Position numbers and translations under genes: made by a program. A DNA stretch of 64,000 nucleotides, taken from Mauremys mutica (taxonomy: Eukaryota > Chordata > Testudines > Geoemydidae). Each line of letters opens with the position of its first letter. The stretch's first letter is position 1. The stretch is from contig NC_059082.1 of NCBI RefSeq assembly GCF_020497125.1, forward strand, positions 28,790,965-28,854,964, in the 5' to 3' direction. The notes below the pieces were generated by a model. That model searched no databases and had not been told where the DNA came from. It saw only the letters and a list, made by a program, of their open reading frames with translations. Shown piece by piece: positions 1 through 12,612 of the stretch.

Positions 1-77
1 GGTATTCACCCACGAAAGCTCATGCTGCAAAAACATCTGTTAGTCTATAAGGTGCCACAGGATTCTTTGCTGCTTCT
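1..77 (+). mobile_element. Penelope-like element, 3' tail fragment
   Basis: The first ~77 bases are the terminal part of the same repeat seen at 55688-56388 and 63127-64000: the segment with 'acccacgaaagct', 'gttagtctataaggtgccacagga'-type sequence that ends Penelope-like elements here. It is cut by the window edge. The link to Penelope rests on the 63 kb copy, where this tail follows a GIY-YIG coding region. Confidence 0.7.
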
Positions 78-1178
78 ACATCACCTCTAGCATTCCCTAA
101 CTCCATTCCACTCCTACACTGCTTCTCTTAACATCCTCTGCTGATTCCCCACATCTGTTTCCTTTCTATTCTCATCCCCTGCATTCTCCTCTTTTCCACA
201 TTGCCCTGTCTGTATTCCACCCACCCCGTCAGCTTTCTGCCCCAGGCAATTTAAGCATTTTAAAATTAAATGTTTATATTGCTGAACATTAAAAAACTAT
301 AGAAGTGGACCAGATGAAAGCACATGAGCCTGATGGGAATAAGAGTTAAGACAATAAAAGCACTGGCTTTGGTGGAACAAGAGAAGCAGGCAAGGAACCT
401 CATTCTCCCTTCAGACCTGGCCTGCACCCCCCCCCGACAAGATTTGGAAGGTATCCAGTGTCAGAAAGGCTATGGAGTACTAATTCTGACCTGGGCTCAT
501 CCCAGTCTCCCTGCTCTGAGACTTGAGCAAGGAGAGTTCAGATCAGAGTGGGTGCTCTGCAGCTGCACGTGCTAAGTAGCACTCACTGAGTGTCCTAAAC
601 CAACCAAACCTGCAGTCTCTCCTGTGTAGTCCCCAGTGAAGAACTATCAACAGTTTTCATAACCGGTAAAATGCAGGAAGTAAGATCAAACTTGGCCTTA
701 TACAAGCCAATATGAAATTTACTTTTGCTCTTCTTCATTATGTTAATATCATACTCCAAACAGTCTAATTGTATGTGTAAGGAATTAATGTTGGTCTGAA
801 TAAATATAGGTCAAGCCTGTAAGTATTTCTAGTGCACACTTAGAGTACAAGATCTTTGAAACTATGAGCCACTGAAATATAAAGTGGCATCTCCCTCTGT
901 GATTATTTTCTGTATCATCCTAGAAGTTCACTGCACATATCAAATTGTAATTGAGCTTTTTGTGTGTTTTCTCTATTAACTACTTTATTTTATAAAAAAA
1001 TGAAAATCAAGTTCTTTTTGAAAAAACTGATTGATTAATCTAACCTAACCAAAAGGAAGAGTGGACTGATTTAACTGTTAACTTAATTCTTAACGCACTT
1101 ATACAAACAAAATTATGGTAAAAAATATCATTTCTATGGCTATAAAAAATGTTTAAGCCATTTAAAATAACGTTTTAC
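78..1178. other. LRRC49 intron, no recognised element
   Basis: AT-rich sequence downstream (in gene direction) of the 1179-1288 exon. The next LRRC49 exon, expected to continue after the LGESR residues, is not visible and must lie left of the window. No repeat with clear termini or coding similarity was recognised. Confidence 0.5.
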
Positions 1179-1288
1179 CTGGATTCTCCAAGTAGCAAAA
1201 GCAGGCGATACTGGGGCACATCAGAAGATGCTACATGTGCAAGAATGCCAAAGAGCCTTTCAGCCATTACTATATCATTTTGAGTAAC
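1179..1288 (-). CDS. LRRC49: LRRC49 exon (last one in window)
   Basis: A 110-bp minus-strand exon encoding VTQNDIVMAERLFGILA and on to LLLLGESR, closely matching the C-terminal half of vertebrate LRRC49 (tubulin polyglutamylase complex subunit 4), a leucine-rich repeat protein that helps recruit TTLL1-type glutamylase to centrosomal and ciliary microtubules. The acceptor is ...TTTCACAG before GTTACT and the donor is CCAG followed by GTAAAA. It enters in phase 0, exactly continuing ...INGTE of the 6322-6507 exon, and leaves in phase 2 (36 codons plus AG). The region is downstream of the leucine-rich repeats and has no named domain. No in-frame stop or frameshift is present, so the copy looks functional. 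Confidence 0.93.
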
Positions 1289-4200
1289 CTGTGAAAAAAA
1301 TAGAAATGGAAAATTTTTACAAATAGTAAGACCTGCTCATGTTCAGAAATGACCAGCACAAATCAAATCAGTTAAAATATGTGCTATAAAACACTGCATA
1401 CCAGAGATATTCCAGGCATATTTAAGGAAAGGAAACAATATATCCCTACGACTTTTTCAAAATTTAGATTTACTTTTATTGGCATCTTCAATATATTCAA
1501 AGAGCAATCACACAAGTTACTTTTGCTTGTTTTACTTATTATTTTCTACCAACTCTGGAAACTTTGATGCATACAATCTGATATTCTGTGTTTCAAGATC
1601 TGATCATTTAATGATCAGTTCTTCCACCCTGAGTGTTCCAGCCCACACAGGTTAATTCTTTACCATGTTGCATAAATTTACAGAGATATAATAGAAAAGT
1701 TTCTGATCCAGTTGTGATGCAGAAGTGAAAGGTCTCTAAGCACTTAGCTGATGGAAGATAAGCCATGGTCTCTGTGACTTTGGCAGCACTATGGGACAGT
1801 CTTTACAGAAAGATTTTTTTTTTTTCGGTAAGGGCTAACTGGCTGGCCTTTCCCAGTCCAGTAAAATTATTTCTTCCCCTAATACTTTACTTTCCTAAAC
1901 ATGAACTATACTGTTGCTCCAGCATAAAATTACAGCTGTGTCTTTAAGATAATTTCAAACTGTTGATGAAATGACACCATGTACTTTAAACATCTGTATT
2001 CAAAGCCCAATTCTTTTCCCCTCCAAACTCTCTAATGATGCTCACCCCTCCCGACATCTAAATAAAATCTATTCAATTTCAAATAAAAAATGAGCAACAC
2101 AAACATTCCCCTTGTCTGATGTCTTCTTTCCCAGCATCGTGTTATGTTACTGTAAAATTCCCCAAGGCAGTCAGTGTGTGCTATATGCAAACGTTAAATA
2201 AGAATGCTATTCTTCAGTGAAACTTCTAGTGTGTTCTTGGTACCATTTATCACCAAAGGATGCAATGGTAACAGCACTTAGGGAACTACAGATGCATTAT
2301 CAATGCTCCTTACTAGCATATAATGTCAAGAAAATATGCATACAATACTCATTTAATCTACCCTGTCATTTGCAAACTATACATCTTTGCTGCTAAATGT
2401 CTTGTAAAGTTCCACAATTAAATGTGCACTGGTTTGTTATGTTGTCCAGGGGTTTGTCAAGATTAGGAAAATTTACACTTGTGAAACTACATTAAAAGAG
2501 GGTTGGGCACTTCACGGCCAGCCCATATAGTAGGGTGAGGCCTGGGAGTACAGACCGTTTGTTGGGGGGAATGGGGAGCTGGTTAGCACACAGCTCTTCT
2601 CTCAAGTGTGGGTTTGGCTCGTGGATAAGTTTCATGGCTTTTCTTTCAAACCTGAGTTTGTTGACAGAGCATTCTGGAAGGCCTAATTACTTAGACGTTT
2701 TCTGAGGAGTTGTGGGATAAGCAGGGAGGATTTATTTTATATTTTATTATTGCAGGCTGAAGAACTCTTTAAAATCTAAAAACATGTTTGCACTTTAAAT
2801 GGTGCAGTAAATGTTGCATGGAGATACAACATTTAAATACATACATAGCATAAATTGACAAGCAAGCTTTTAAAAGCCATATTCAGTCTTACAAATCCAA
2901 ACTTTTTAACAGGCACCTTTTAAAAGAGTTCATGATCAGTAAATTTAAAGGGGAAAAAAACAACCTTATACTGTGCTACTTATTTTATTTCAAAATGTTC
3001 TCCTGGGGTTATTTATGTTTAAGAAAAAGTCCACCCAAAATAGTATTAGAAGTTTAATGACTTGTTTTCTTTTTAAGATATAGCACAATTAAAAGGAGAC
3101 ATTTTTGCTTTCTAGTTTCCTCCCCGTGGGAGCTTTTAGTTCAGTTTAGCTCTTTAACCCTCTCTTCCTATGTTGCATGATTAATGTGTGCTGGATACAG
3201 CTAAAAAAAGAGTAAATTATAGAGTTCAAATGTCTATATACTTTATTAGTTATCTGATACAGTCAATTAAAAACAAAATATAATGATCAATTTAAAATAC
3301 TAGACATTTAATGTACGATTTCTCATAAGATTTTTACAATGTAATTATTTAAGTTTCTGGTAGATATTTTGTTAATGAGAAATATGGATAAACAAATATA
3401 ACTACTGCACTTTAGCTTCTCAACATCCATAGGTACAACTTTTTGGAATTACACTCTATATAGACAGCTCAAATCACTGTAATCCTGAAATTGGTATAAT
3501 CATTTACACAAATGCAAAGTGAGATTTCAGTCCTACAAGGTGTTGAACATCCTGGCCATGATCCCACAAAACACTTAACTGTAAAGCACCTGACTAATCT
3601 CATGCTTAAATTTAAGTATGTATTTAAGAGTTGTATCAGGGCTATAGTTCTCAGCACCTTGCTTGACTGAGCCCTTGGTGCACGACAGATGTATAATTTA
3701 TCCAGATCAGATGGTAGCTTTTACACCCACTTTGCACTGGTGCAAATGGGTACACAAGGTGCTGATGTGTACCAGTATTAATGTACTCCCTTTCTTTGCA
3801 CTTTAAACAATGATTTTGTGTAAGAGGTAAAAAATCAAGGATTCCATTTCATGGAGTGGTGATGAAGAAAATATTTGAGATTTTATGTATATGCTGTACC
3901 TGGAGTTAAAAAATACTATATAAATAATAATGTGCTGTACTAAAACCAGCTGTCAAGTATGCTTATATATATATTAGGGCTGTCGACTAATCGCAGTTAA
4001 CTCACACGATGAACTCAAAAAAATTAATCACAATTAATCGCAGTTTTAATCGCACTGTTAAACAGAATACCAATTGAAATTTATTAAATATTTTTCTACA
4101 TTTTAATATATATTGTATTCTGTGTTGTCATTGAAATCAAAGTGTATATTATTTTTATTACAAATATTTGCACTGTAAAACTGATTAACAAAAGAAATAG

Positions 4201-4511
4201 TATTTTTCAGTTCACCTCCTACAAGTATTGTAGTGCAATCTCTTTACCGTGAAAACGCAACTTACAAATGTAGATTTTTTTTTTGTTTCATAACTGCACT
4301 CAAAAACAAAAAAACGAAAAACTTCAGAGCCTACAAGTCTACTCAGTTCTACTTCTTGTTCATCCAATCGCTAAAAACAAGTCTGTTTACATTTGCAGGA
4401 GATAATGCTGCCCTCTTCTTATTTACGTCACCAGAAAGTGAGAACAGGCATGTGCATGGCACTTCTGTAGCCGGCATTGCAAGATATCTACGTGCCAGAT
4501 ATGCTAAACAT

Positions 4512-4866
4512 CAGGGCCGGCTCCAGGCACCAGCATTCCAAGCTGGTGCTTGGGGCGGCAATATGCAAGGGGCGGCAGTCCCTGTTGTTTTGCCCCCAAG
4601 CAGCGCGCCGAATTGCCGCCACGGACAGCGGGGGCAGTCCGTGCGCCGTTAGGGTGGCAGGCGTGTTTCGGTGGTGGCGGCAATTCGGTGGCAGCTTCTA
4701 TGTTTAGCTGTCTGCGGCGGCTTCAGCTAAACATAGAAGCTGCCGCCAAACTACTGCCACCGCGGAAACGCGCCTGCCGCCCTAAGGGCACACGGACTGC
4801 CCCCACCGCCCACGGCGGCAATTCGGTGCGCTGCTTGGGGCGGCGAAAACTGTAGAGCCGGCCCTG
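4512..4866. mobile_element. hAT MITE, palindromic, perfect 8-bp TSD
   Basis: A 355-bp GC-rich element with termini CAGGGCCGGCTC and GAGCCGGCCCTG, flanked by identical 8-bp duplications CTAAACAT at 4504-4511 and 4867-4874. An 8-bp target duplication and CAGGG ends are hAT hallmarks. Internally it is a foldback: the stretch ending 'cttctatgtttagctg' pairs with 'cagctaaacatagaag' and the arms extend to both ends. No coding capacity, so it must have been mobilised in trans. It sits inside the left arm of hAT composite A and is therefore younger than it. Confidence 0.92.
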
Positions 4867-5039
4867 CTAAACATTCATATGCCCCGTCATGCTTTGGCCA
4901 CTATTCCAGAGGACATGCTTCCATGCTGATGACGCTTGTTAAAAAAATAATGCGTTAATTAAATTTGTGACTGAACTCCTTGGGGAGAATTGTATTTCCC
5001 CTGCTCTGTTTTATCCGCCTTCTGCCATATATTTCATGT

Positions 5040-5450
5040 TATAGCAGTCTCAGATAATGACCTAGCACATGTTCATTTTAAGAACACTTTCACTGCAGAT
5101 TTCACAAAATGCAAAGAAGGAACCAATGTGAGATTTCTAAAGATAGCTACAGCACTCAACCTAAGGTTTAAAAATCTGAGAGGGATGAGGTGTGGAGCAT
5201 GCTTTCGGAAGTCTTAAAAGAGCAAAAATTCCAATGCAGAAACTACAGAACCAGAATCACCAAAAAAGAAAATCAACCTTCTGCTGGTTGAAGCATGAAG
5301 AGACATATACATCTTTAGAGCATCTGGCATGTAAATATCTTGCGATGCCAGCTACAACAGTACCATGAGAACGCCTGTTCTCACTTTCAGTTGACACTGT
5401 AAACCAGAAGTGGGCAGCATTATCTCCTGCAACTATAAACAAACTTATTT
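5040..5450 (+). pseudogene. hAT transposase C-terminal remnant
   Basis: Plus-strand decayed coding sequence. It includes RFLKIATAL and, after frameshifts, a segment equivalent to the hATC motif (ATTVP-ERLFSLS in the 41.6 kb copy). Compared with composite B the acidic linker is deleted, since the text jumps from the 'KKKINLL'-like part to the 'LKHE' part, and stops are present. It is inactive. It shows that composite A descends from an autonomous BED/hAT-family transposon. Confidence 0.75.
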
Positions 5451-6321
5451 GTCTGTGATTTGCTGAACAAGGAGTAGGACTGAGTGGACTTGCAAGGTCT
5501 AAAATTTTATATTGCTTTATTTTTGAATGCAGGTTTTGGTTTTTTACATAATTCTACATTTGTAAGTTCAACTTTCATGATAAAGAGATTGCATTACAGT
5601 ACTTGTATTGGGTGAATTGAAAAATACTATTTCTTCTGTTTTTTACAGTGCAAATACATGTAATAAAAATAAATATAAAGTGAGCATTGTATCCTTTGTA
5701 TTCTGTTTTGTAATTGAAATCAATATATTTGAAAATGTAGAAAACATCCAAAATATTCAAATAAACAGTATTCTATTATTGTTTAACAGTGCGATTAATC
5801 ACAGTTCTTTTTTTTAATCGCTTGACAGCCCTAAATACATATATCCAGTGCCAATATTTAAATTCCTTTCAAACATATTATAATAAACCAGAGAAAAACT
5901 TGTTACAAGAAACTGAAGAGGTGAAGTGTATGAATTCTTTAAAATTAAAAAAAAAATAGACACATTGATTTGTGTTTCTTTATCATATGTACTCAGGAAT
6001 AGGGTTGAATTGTCTTTTCCAATTACCAAGAGCTATAGGAACAAAGGTATTTTGGGGGGGCTACATAAGTAAAAATAACAGATTTAGTTTGACAAATGCA
6101 GAGCAAAGTAAATTATGTGGGGAAGTATATTTACATCTTTTTTACTTTTGCATTAGAATGAATGGAGTGGCTCTATTAATTTTATTAATATATAATCAAT
6201 ATAAATTTATGAAATAAGAATCTGTTCTTTCCATTAATGAGCATTCATTTTATAGGAATACTTTTGAGAGGGAAGTTACACGTTCTTTGTATTCCTAAAA
6301 AAAAATATTACTTCCTCTTAC

Positions 6322-6507
6322 CTCAGTTCCATTGATCTTCTGCAGATTAAAATGGTTCAGTCTAAACAGAACATAGTATTTCCAGAGAGTAAAGTTGACA
6401 ACTGGATTTCCCTGAGGATCAACTGTCAACTGTTCAATGCGACGCACCTGTGCTAATGCATTAAACTGCTGCATCATGACAATATTTGTCTCCTTAAACT
6501 TCAGGTG
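6322..6507 (-). CDS. LRRC49: LRRC49 exon
   Basis: A 186-bp exon, exactly 62 codons, phase 0 at both ends. It begins HLKFKETN, contains VRRIEQLTVDPQGNPVVNF and ends KINGTE, a region highly conserved in vertebrate LRRC49. The acceptor is TTACAG|CAC and the donor GAG|GTAAGAGG, both strong. The preceding exon ends ...FPNSA and the next begins VTQND, so the join is seamless. This segment follows the leucine-rich repeats and resembles their repeat-like structure again ('HLKFKETN.V..Q.FNALAQ'); I make no domain claim beyond that. Confidence 0.95.
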
Positions 6508-8237
6508 CTGTAACAAAAAAACAGACATGAACTATGTTATATTTACTGAGAAGGACACATAATAGTAAGGCAACACAACTGTGTTACAGACATCAAGCTC
6601 AGTGTTAGATCAGCTCCATTCCATGCTACTTCAATTCTCCTTAGACATGAATAACCAGCTCTTGGGCCCATCTAAGCAACTGGGCTCACTTGATGTGTAG
6701 AGCTTTTAATACCTCTTCAAAACAATGTGACACATGATGCCTTCCCCTCTTTAAAAAGAAGCCCTCTCCCTTTTGTATCCAATATATTAAAATAAAAACT
6801 AGAAAATAAAATAAGAGATCTTAGTGATACAGACATCTGGTGGTCTCAGAGTGGGAAAACCTTAGCATTTACAATCTTCTTCACTTGAAAGAGTAAGTGC
6901 ACAGTCATAGCTTGTCTGTATTCTTTATGAAAAAGTGATGAAAATTAATCGAGTGAGCATTAAAGCATGTAAAATTAAAGGCGTTAATTGGGTTGTACGT
7001 TTTCAGCAAGGTGTGATCATAACTTTTTCAAGTATGTATAATGCTATGGTCACTTAATACAGTCACTTAGCCGTAACTGTTTTGACTAAGTTATAGGTGT
7101 ATAGGATTCAATTCCCCAGTTTTTTGGATGATTGGTTTAATCACACATATTTATTATACCATCATTGTGATTCCTTGGGTTTAAATTGGGTCATTAGCAA
7201 TAAGAGAGGCAAAACCCCACGCCCCTCTGTAGAAGTGTTGCAACAACAAGATTTGCTTAAACTTTGCATAGAAAGAAAAGAATGAGATATTTCTACATTG
7301 CAAGCAAGGAAATAAGCAAGAAATATTTTGAGTATGTAGAGTTTGATTGCTTCCTGGTTGTACAAGCTGTACAGGTCATAGAATCGCTCAATTATTCTGC
7401 TCCTTCCAAGCACCCCTAAAAGGAGACCACGATGAGCCTGATAGCAGAATGAGATTTTGAGGGGTTAAAAACCTTTGCTGGGATTTTGAATTCGTAGCTG
7501 GAGATACCTGCCTGAACTGAAGCAAGGTATGCTCAATTAAGCTCAGAACCTTCCAAAAAAGAGCATGGGGTATCTTTATGAGAAGGAGAGACAGAGGTTT
7601 GTTGACCAGAAACCAAGACAGGGAACTATGAAGGCACATGAGCCTACCTGTTGATACTGTTCTAGTTAGTTTTATGTTATTTGCTTTGATTTTACAGACC
7701 CACATTGCCTGGAGGGAATGTGGCCAGAGACTTTGCACATTTAGTTTTTTCGGTTGAGCAAGAACCACAGAACTCCAGAGAGTTCTTTGCTTAACCAGCA
7801 CCACCTCTGACCTCTCTGTCGCCAGCTGTTCAGATGCTTGCCTTGATACACAAACAAATACTTCTTGATACATGGAAATAATGGATCAACAATGTAAAAG
7901 TATTGTATTTCCATCTCACAATTTAGCAACTCTTTTCTATTTTATGAAGGGCCAAAAGAAATGTTTGTGTCAGAAATAAATTTCCAACCTAAGAGGAATC
8001 CCTCAATTCCCTTTGAGAATTCTGACTCAAGTCTCTTGCTCAATCAAGAAGGCCTTATCAAGTCAAAAGTACAATATAGACAAAACTGAAGAGTTATACA
8101 AATAACCCAAATTCATATACATAAGTGATAATAGGCTGAAAACTAAAGGTTACTTGACCAAAATAAGGTGTTAATAAAGATCATCCATATATTCTGTGGC
8201 TATTCAGATTGCTGAAGTCTCAGAGAAAATGTCTTAC
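6508..8237. other. LRRC49 intron, 1.7 kb
   Basis: The shortest intron in the window. It is AT-rich and no mobile element with recognisable ends or protein similarity was found. Open frames here (for example around 7388-7873 on the minus strand) have no recognisable product. Confidence 0.6.
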
Positions 8238-8475
8238 CGCAGAATTAGGAAATCTGATCTTCAGTTTTGGTAGCACTTGAACAATTTCATCAAATTCTAT
8301 GAACATAAAGGAGACTGTGATGACAGTTCCAGCTGTCTGAACGCTCCAGTTTCGATCCAGGGATTCCAGAGCTCCAGAACCATACAAGTAAAGAGTGTCT
8401 CCCTCCACTTCGACTAAGTGAGAATCGAGGACAGATAAGCCTTGTACAGCATTGCTCAGTATTGTGTCAAGAGAC
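8238..8475 (-). CDS. LRRC49: LRRC49 exon
   Basis: A 238-bp exon: one base completing a split codon plus 79 codons, leaving in phase 0. It encodes SLDTILSNAVQGLSV, then LVEVEGDTLYLYGSGALE, SLDRNWSVQTAGTVITVSF and FPNSA, all characteristic of LRRC49. The preceding exon ends EEET plus AG, so the junction codon AG|G gives Arg. The acceptor is CCTCACAG and the donor GCG|GTAAGA. Together with 6322-6507 this forms the conserved C-terminal globular half. Intact, with no stops. Confidence 0.95.
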
Positions 8476-9361
8476 CTGTGAGGGGAAATAAACAGATGTA
8501 ATATAAAAGAGAAGATATCTTTTGGGGCATTTGATTGAAGTGAATATTAATATTCGAGAAGTCCTACACTTTACACCAAAGCCTAACCTCTCAAAAATAT
8601 CCACAATTTTGGGTTTCCAACTTGAGACACCTAGACCCTGATTTTCAGAGATGCTATAAATGCCATCAAATAAAGTGGATGCACAGTATCACTGGAGCTG
8701 GGCACCCCAACTCTGTGGCACCCAAAATTAGCAATCATTTTAAAATTGTGGCTCAAGTGTTTGACTATTTTGTATTGGTTTTGATTGCTACAAACAAAAC
8801 TTCAATGAATGCATTTGCTCAAATGCCTTTACATTCAAATTCAGGGAACAAAACTAAGGACTCGACCTGTAAAATATACCCAACATGAATAATTTCTCAT
8901 GCAACTAATCCCATTACATTGGTAATTGTTTGCAGGATCAAACCCTGTTTTAAGATCAAACACAAAGACTACAAAACCAAGGAAACAGGGATAATAATGC
9001 TATTAACCAAAAATGTTGAATAAATAGTTTCATTTTTTCTTATAAATTGCATCATTCACCACTTAAAAACCCTATGCCATGTCTTCTGACCAAGACATTA
9101 CTTGACTTAAAGATGAGAATACTAAGTCATTGCCTACACATCTTGGGTCTTATTGACCCGATTTAATCCTGTGGGACTGGAAGCAAGGATGACTTCTTAA
9201 CAGCCTATGGCTCTAGATTAATTTAATATTAAAAACAGTGAATCCAACTCTATGACTAACTGCTTTATCTGAACACCTTATTGTATCATCTACAATCTTA
9301 AGTCACACACAGATGGGAAAATGGCTTGCTAAAAGTATTTTCTACTTACAACTATTCTTTT

Positions 9362-9448
9362 GGGGCCTGATTCAAAGCCCATTGAAATCAGTAGGAAATC
9401 TTCCATTAAATTCTATGCCACAGAATTTATGGGCTTTAGAATAGGCCT
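9362..9448. repeat. Short imperfect palindrome (foldback)
   Basis: 'ggggcctgattcaaagcccat' pairs with 'atgggctttagaataggcct' about 45 bases later. This looks like a small degenerate palindromic interspersed repeat. Family not identified. Confidence 0.4.
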
Positions 9449-10549
9449 CAGAGTGATGGTCACCCAGCTCCAGGCTTGGTTTTGGGGTTTTCCCCCCTTG
9501 ACCCAACTTGTCATATTGAAGCAACAATATGTCAAGGTGCTGTAGACAGCCATTTATAGGTTTCAGATAGAAAAAAAAAACAACACTGATTCTTCCAGGG
9601 ACCATCACTTAGGCCTGGTTTATTTCTACCAAGCAAGAATCATTTTTACCCAACAGGGCATTTTCTTAGCCCTGCAGTAAGACAATCTGTGTCCGCTATA
9701 CACACAGGCCACTCATTTCAACTAGATCCTTACCCTGATAGGGCGTGGTTATTGCTCCTTAAAAAGAGCCTGTCAAAACCTCTTTTGATTGACCAGAACT
9801 ACTCAATTTTTGAAGATCAGCCAGACACTTAAGTCTAATAGCCTCACAACTTTCCCAGCTTCTTCTGGCCTGAAGGAAATCTAACATTTTAAAGTGACTA
9901 ATTCTGGTGGTATTAAAATAAATTATAGCCCAGACCCATAGCTGGAAGAACTCCCTTTTTTTTCTTCCCAACTAATCGGCATCAAACACGCTAACTTCTG
10001 GAGAAGTAGGGCTCAATTTTTCACAAACTATACGTTGGCTCACTACTACTTAATAAATTTTTTTAAAGGTCTTGTACAGCTGTGTTGAATTGTCTTCAAA
10101 GATAATATATCAAATTCCAACTGTGCGTTTTCTCTGCTAGATATCTTCATTTATTGTAAATCTTCATTTCTCTTGAGAGACAGTGTATCATTCTGAGAAA
10201 GAAGATGAAGAATTGAACTGGACCTATCTTTCACTCTAACATTCACCTATATGAGTAGAGCCAATTGCTTTTTGTCCATCTCCAAAAGCATTTTTGACTT
10301 TCTTCCACTTTTACAGCAGTCAGACTCCAGATATGCAACTGTGACCTCTCCCCTTTGACTATTAGAACTAACTGCAAAAAAATTTGATTAAACTTTCTGT
10401 GTTGAAAAATTCCATTTTGTTGAAAAATTAACTAGGAACATTTCTCAGGACCGAGATTTTTTTTATTTTATTTTTTTTGGGAGAATGAAGGGATGTGTGT
10501 TCGGGGGGGCGGGCGGACACACGACACAGACACACTGACTCTACAGCTG

Positions 10550-10655
10550 AACTGTTAGGGCATGGATATTGGAGACCCAGATTCAAGTCCCGTCTTCAAA
10601 TCAGGCAGGGCAGGGATTTGAGCCTCTGTCTCCCACTTCCCAGGTGACTTCCATA
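10550..10655. repeat. SINE-like hairpin repeat
   Basis: 'ggagacccagattcaagtccc' is followed by the near-inverted 'gggatttgagcctctgtctccca'. The first half resembles a Pol III B box (ttcaagtccc). A related sequence occurs at about 62585-62690. No complete tRNA fold is visible, so it is called a repeat rather than a tRNA. Confidence 0.4.
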
Positions 10656-12504
10656 ACCATCAGGATGTACGTGTGAGTGAGTGTGAGTGAGGAAATTCAG
10701 AAGATCTCCTGTTTATCCCAATGTGGAACAAAAACAAATGTCAAAATACTGAAATATTTTGCAAAACAGAATTGCTGTTTTCTGGCTAGCCTTACTGACT
10801 ATTCAATTTTAGCAAAGAGCATAAGAGAAAGAACTTTTAAAGAAACAGAACAGCTGACTGGTTTGATCAGGTAAGAGGATTTATACCTCACACTATCACC
10901 CTCCACACCAAAGCCAACTGCTGCAGTTTATCACAGTGACATGGATTCAGAAGCATCTCTACTCTCATTGCATTATTTAATTACCTACTGGCCAGATAAA
11001 GGATAAAAATGTTTCCTTCACTGACTGGGCTGGAAGAAATGTTCTTGTTTTGTAGAGGAAAGAGAATATTAAGATTTATAAAAATAAAACAGAAATTCAA
11101 AATGAAAAAAGTGGCTGAACAGCTTAAAACTCACTCAGATGGGAGCCCCGTAAATTGGTACTAGGCATACAGAGGGAGAGATCAGTCTTTAGTGCCTAGA
11201 TCACCAATACAAAAAGTTAAGACACCCAGAATTGCATGAAGACATTCTAAAAGGTGCAGATAAAGTTTGCTTTGTTTGAATGTTTAGTATAATTTGACAT
11301 TTTTGTAATTTTTTAAAAAAAAATAAGCAGTATGATTTCTACAACACTGATTTTACAAATTTAAATGACAACTTACAAAATAGCATGAAAGTTTATTTTA
11401 TACATTGTATTTTATTATAATAGGTTTGGCTAAAAAAAGTCACAACATTCATAGTCAGGAAATTACCAAAAATAAACCAACTTCACAACCAGTATCCAAT
11501 GTAAGTAAAGAAAATATTACACCAAGATCTTTCCTACAACTGCATGGAAAATATTTTTTAAGTTCTATTAAAGAAGAGTCTTCTCAAGCAGTCCAAACAG
11601 TGAATCCATTAACATATTAATGTTAATCTGCTGAAGCTGTAATATTTTGCATCTTGTATTGATTAAGATATAATTTGCACAAGTGATTTAGAATTAGGAT
11701 AGAGGACTTTGTTCCAACTTGTTACCCACTGAATTTGAAAATGAGAGGGACCTTGATTTGTGTAAAAGTAATTTCTGGTGATCAATAAATCAGCACCTCC
11801 TGTGGTTATGAGGCAGTACATACTTAATACATGCAGACTCACCACTTTACTCACTCCCTGCTTTAATCTTAAAATAGCTGATATATGGATATTCTACAGC
11901 TATGTTGGATATACTGTCGAATTACTATATTAAATACCCCGGCTGTACATGGCAATATCAATATTAGGATACAATAATGTTTGAACAAGGTGTCTAATGC
12001 TAACAGTGGTATTTTAATGAAGTTTTGAGATGTTTGGTTAGAGAAGCAATCTAATAAATCCAGTTATTTAGCTATAGTGGTGGTTAGCTAGTTAGATAGC
12101 AACAAAAAATAAAAATAAAAAAATAGCAGCATTGCATCTGGAAAGCAGAATTATACTTCAAACATTTTGTGGTCACACAACTGAGAAACAGAGTCAGAAC
12201 TCCAAGCAAAGGAAGTGTGGGAGTGGGAAATCATTTGGCAATCATTGATATAATTCTAGGCTAGAGACTGAAACATTTTTGTAAATTACCAGCTGAAGGA
12301 TCTATGGGTTAGTGGCAAATAGCTGCAGAAATCTGGGACCGGGGACAGCAACTCTGGATGGTAAAACTATTGTTCATCATTTGCATGATCAATGTATAAC
12401 TGTTGCATACACACAGAAATTGTGTAATCCTGTCTTTGTACGGCTGACATAAATCATCTCTTGTCTATCACAGATTCCTACCACTTATGATCATTCTTAT
12501 ATGT

Positions 12505-12612
12505 GCCCTGGCTAGGATGATTTAGTTGGGGATTGGTCCTGCTTTGAGCAGGGTGTTGGACTAGATGACCTCCTGAGGTCCCTTCCAACCCTGATATTTT
12601 ATGCTTCTATGT
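12505..12612 (+). mobile_element. CR1 LINE 3' end
   Basis: The text 'gattggtcctgctttgagca' followed by 'ggactagatgacctcctgag' and 'cccttccaaccctgat' and an 'attttatgcttctatg' tail is the standard 3' terminus of amniote CR1, 5'-truncated as is typical. No tRNA head is present upstream, so a LINE fragment is preferred over the Cry SINE. Confidence 0.85.

Larger units (their letters stand above)
3975..5833. mobile_element. hAT-type foldback composite A
   Basis: The element is bounded by inverted termini of type AGGGCTGTCRA near 3976 and TTGACAGCCCT near 5823-5832, followed inward by 'attaatcgc' motifs. The left half (minus strand) and the right half (plus strand) are the same sequence in opposite orientation: both carry the hATC dimerisation segment and the same AT-rich 3' region. 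The element therefore looks like an inverted duplication of the 3' end of a hAT transposon, with a short transposase stretch in between. A 355-bp MITE interrupts the left arm at 4512-4866. The flanking 8-mers do not match well, so the target duplication has decayed or the termini are off by a base. Confidence 0.8.
1289..6321. other. LRRC49 intron, 5.0 kb
   Basis: GT-AG intron. Its centre is the hAT composite at 3975-5833, annotated separately. In 1289-3974 and 5834-6321 the sequence is AT-rich and non-coding in both strands; nothing further was recognised. Confidence 0.7.

Noticed and set aside
4233..4652. A 139-codon frame across hAT composite A
   Set aside because: It reads antisense to the hATC coding and runs into the MITE.
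7388..7873. A 161-codon minus-strand frame in an LRRC49 intron
   Set aside because: Its text matches no part of LRRC49 and adjacent exons already join without gap.
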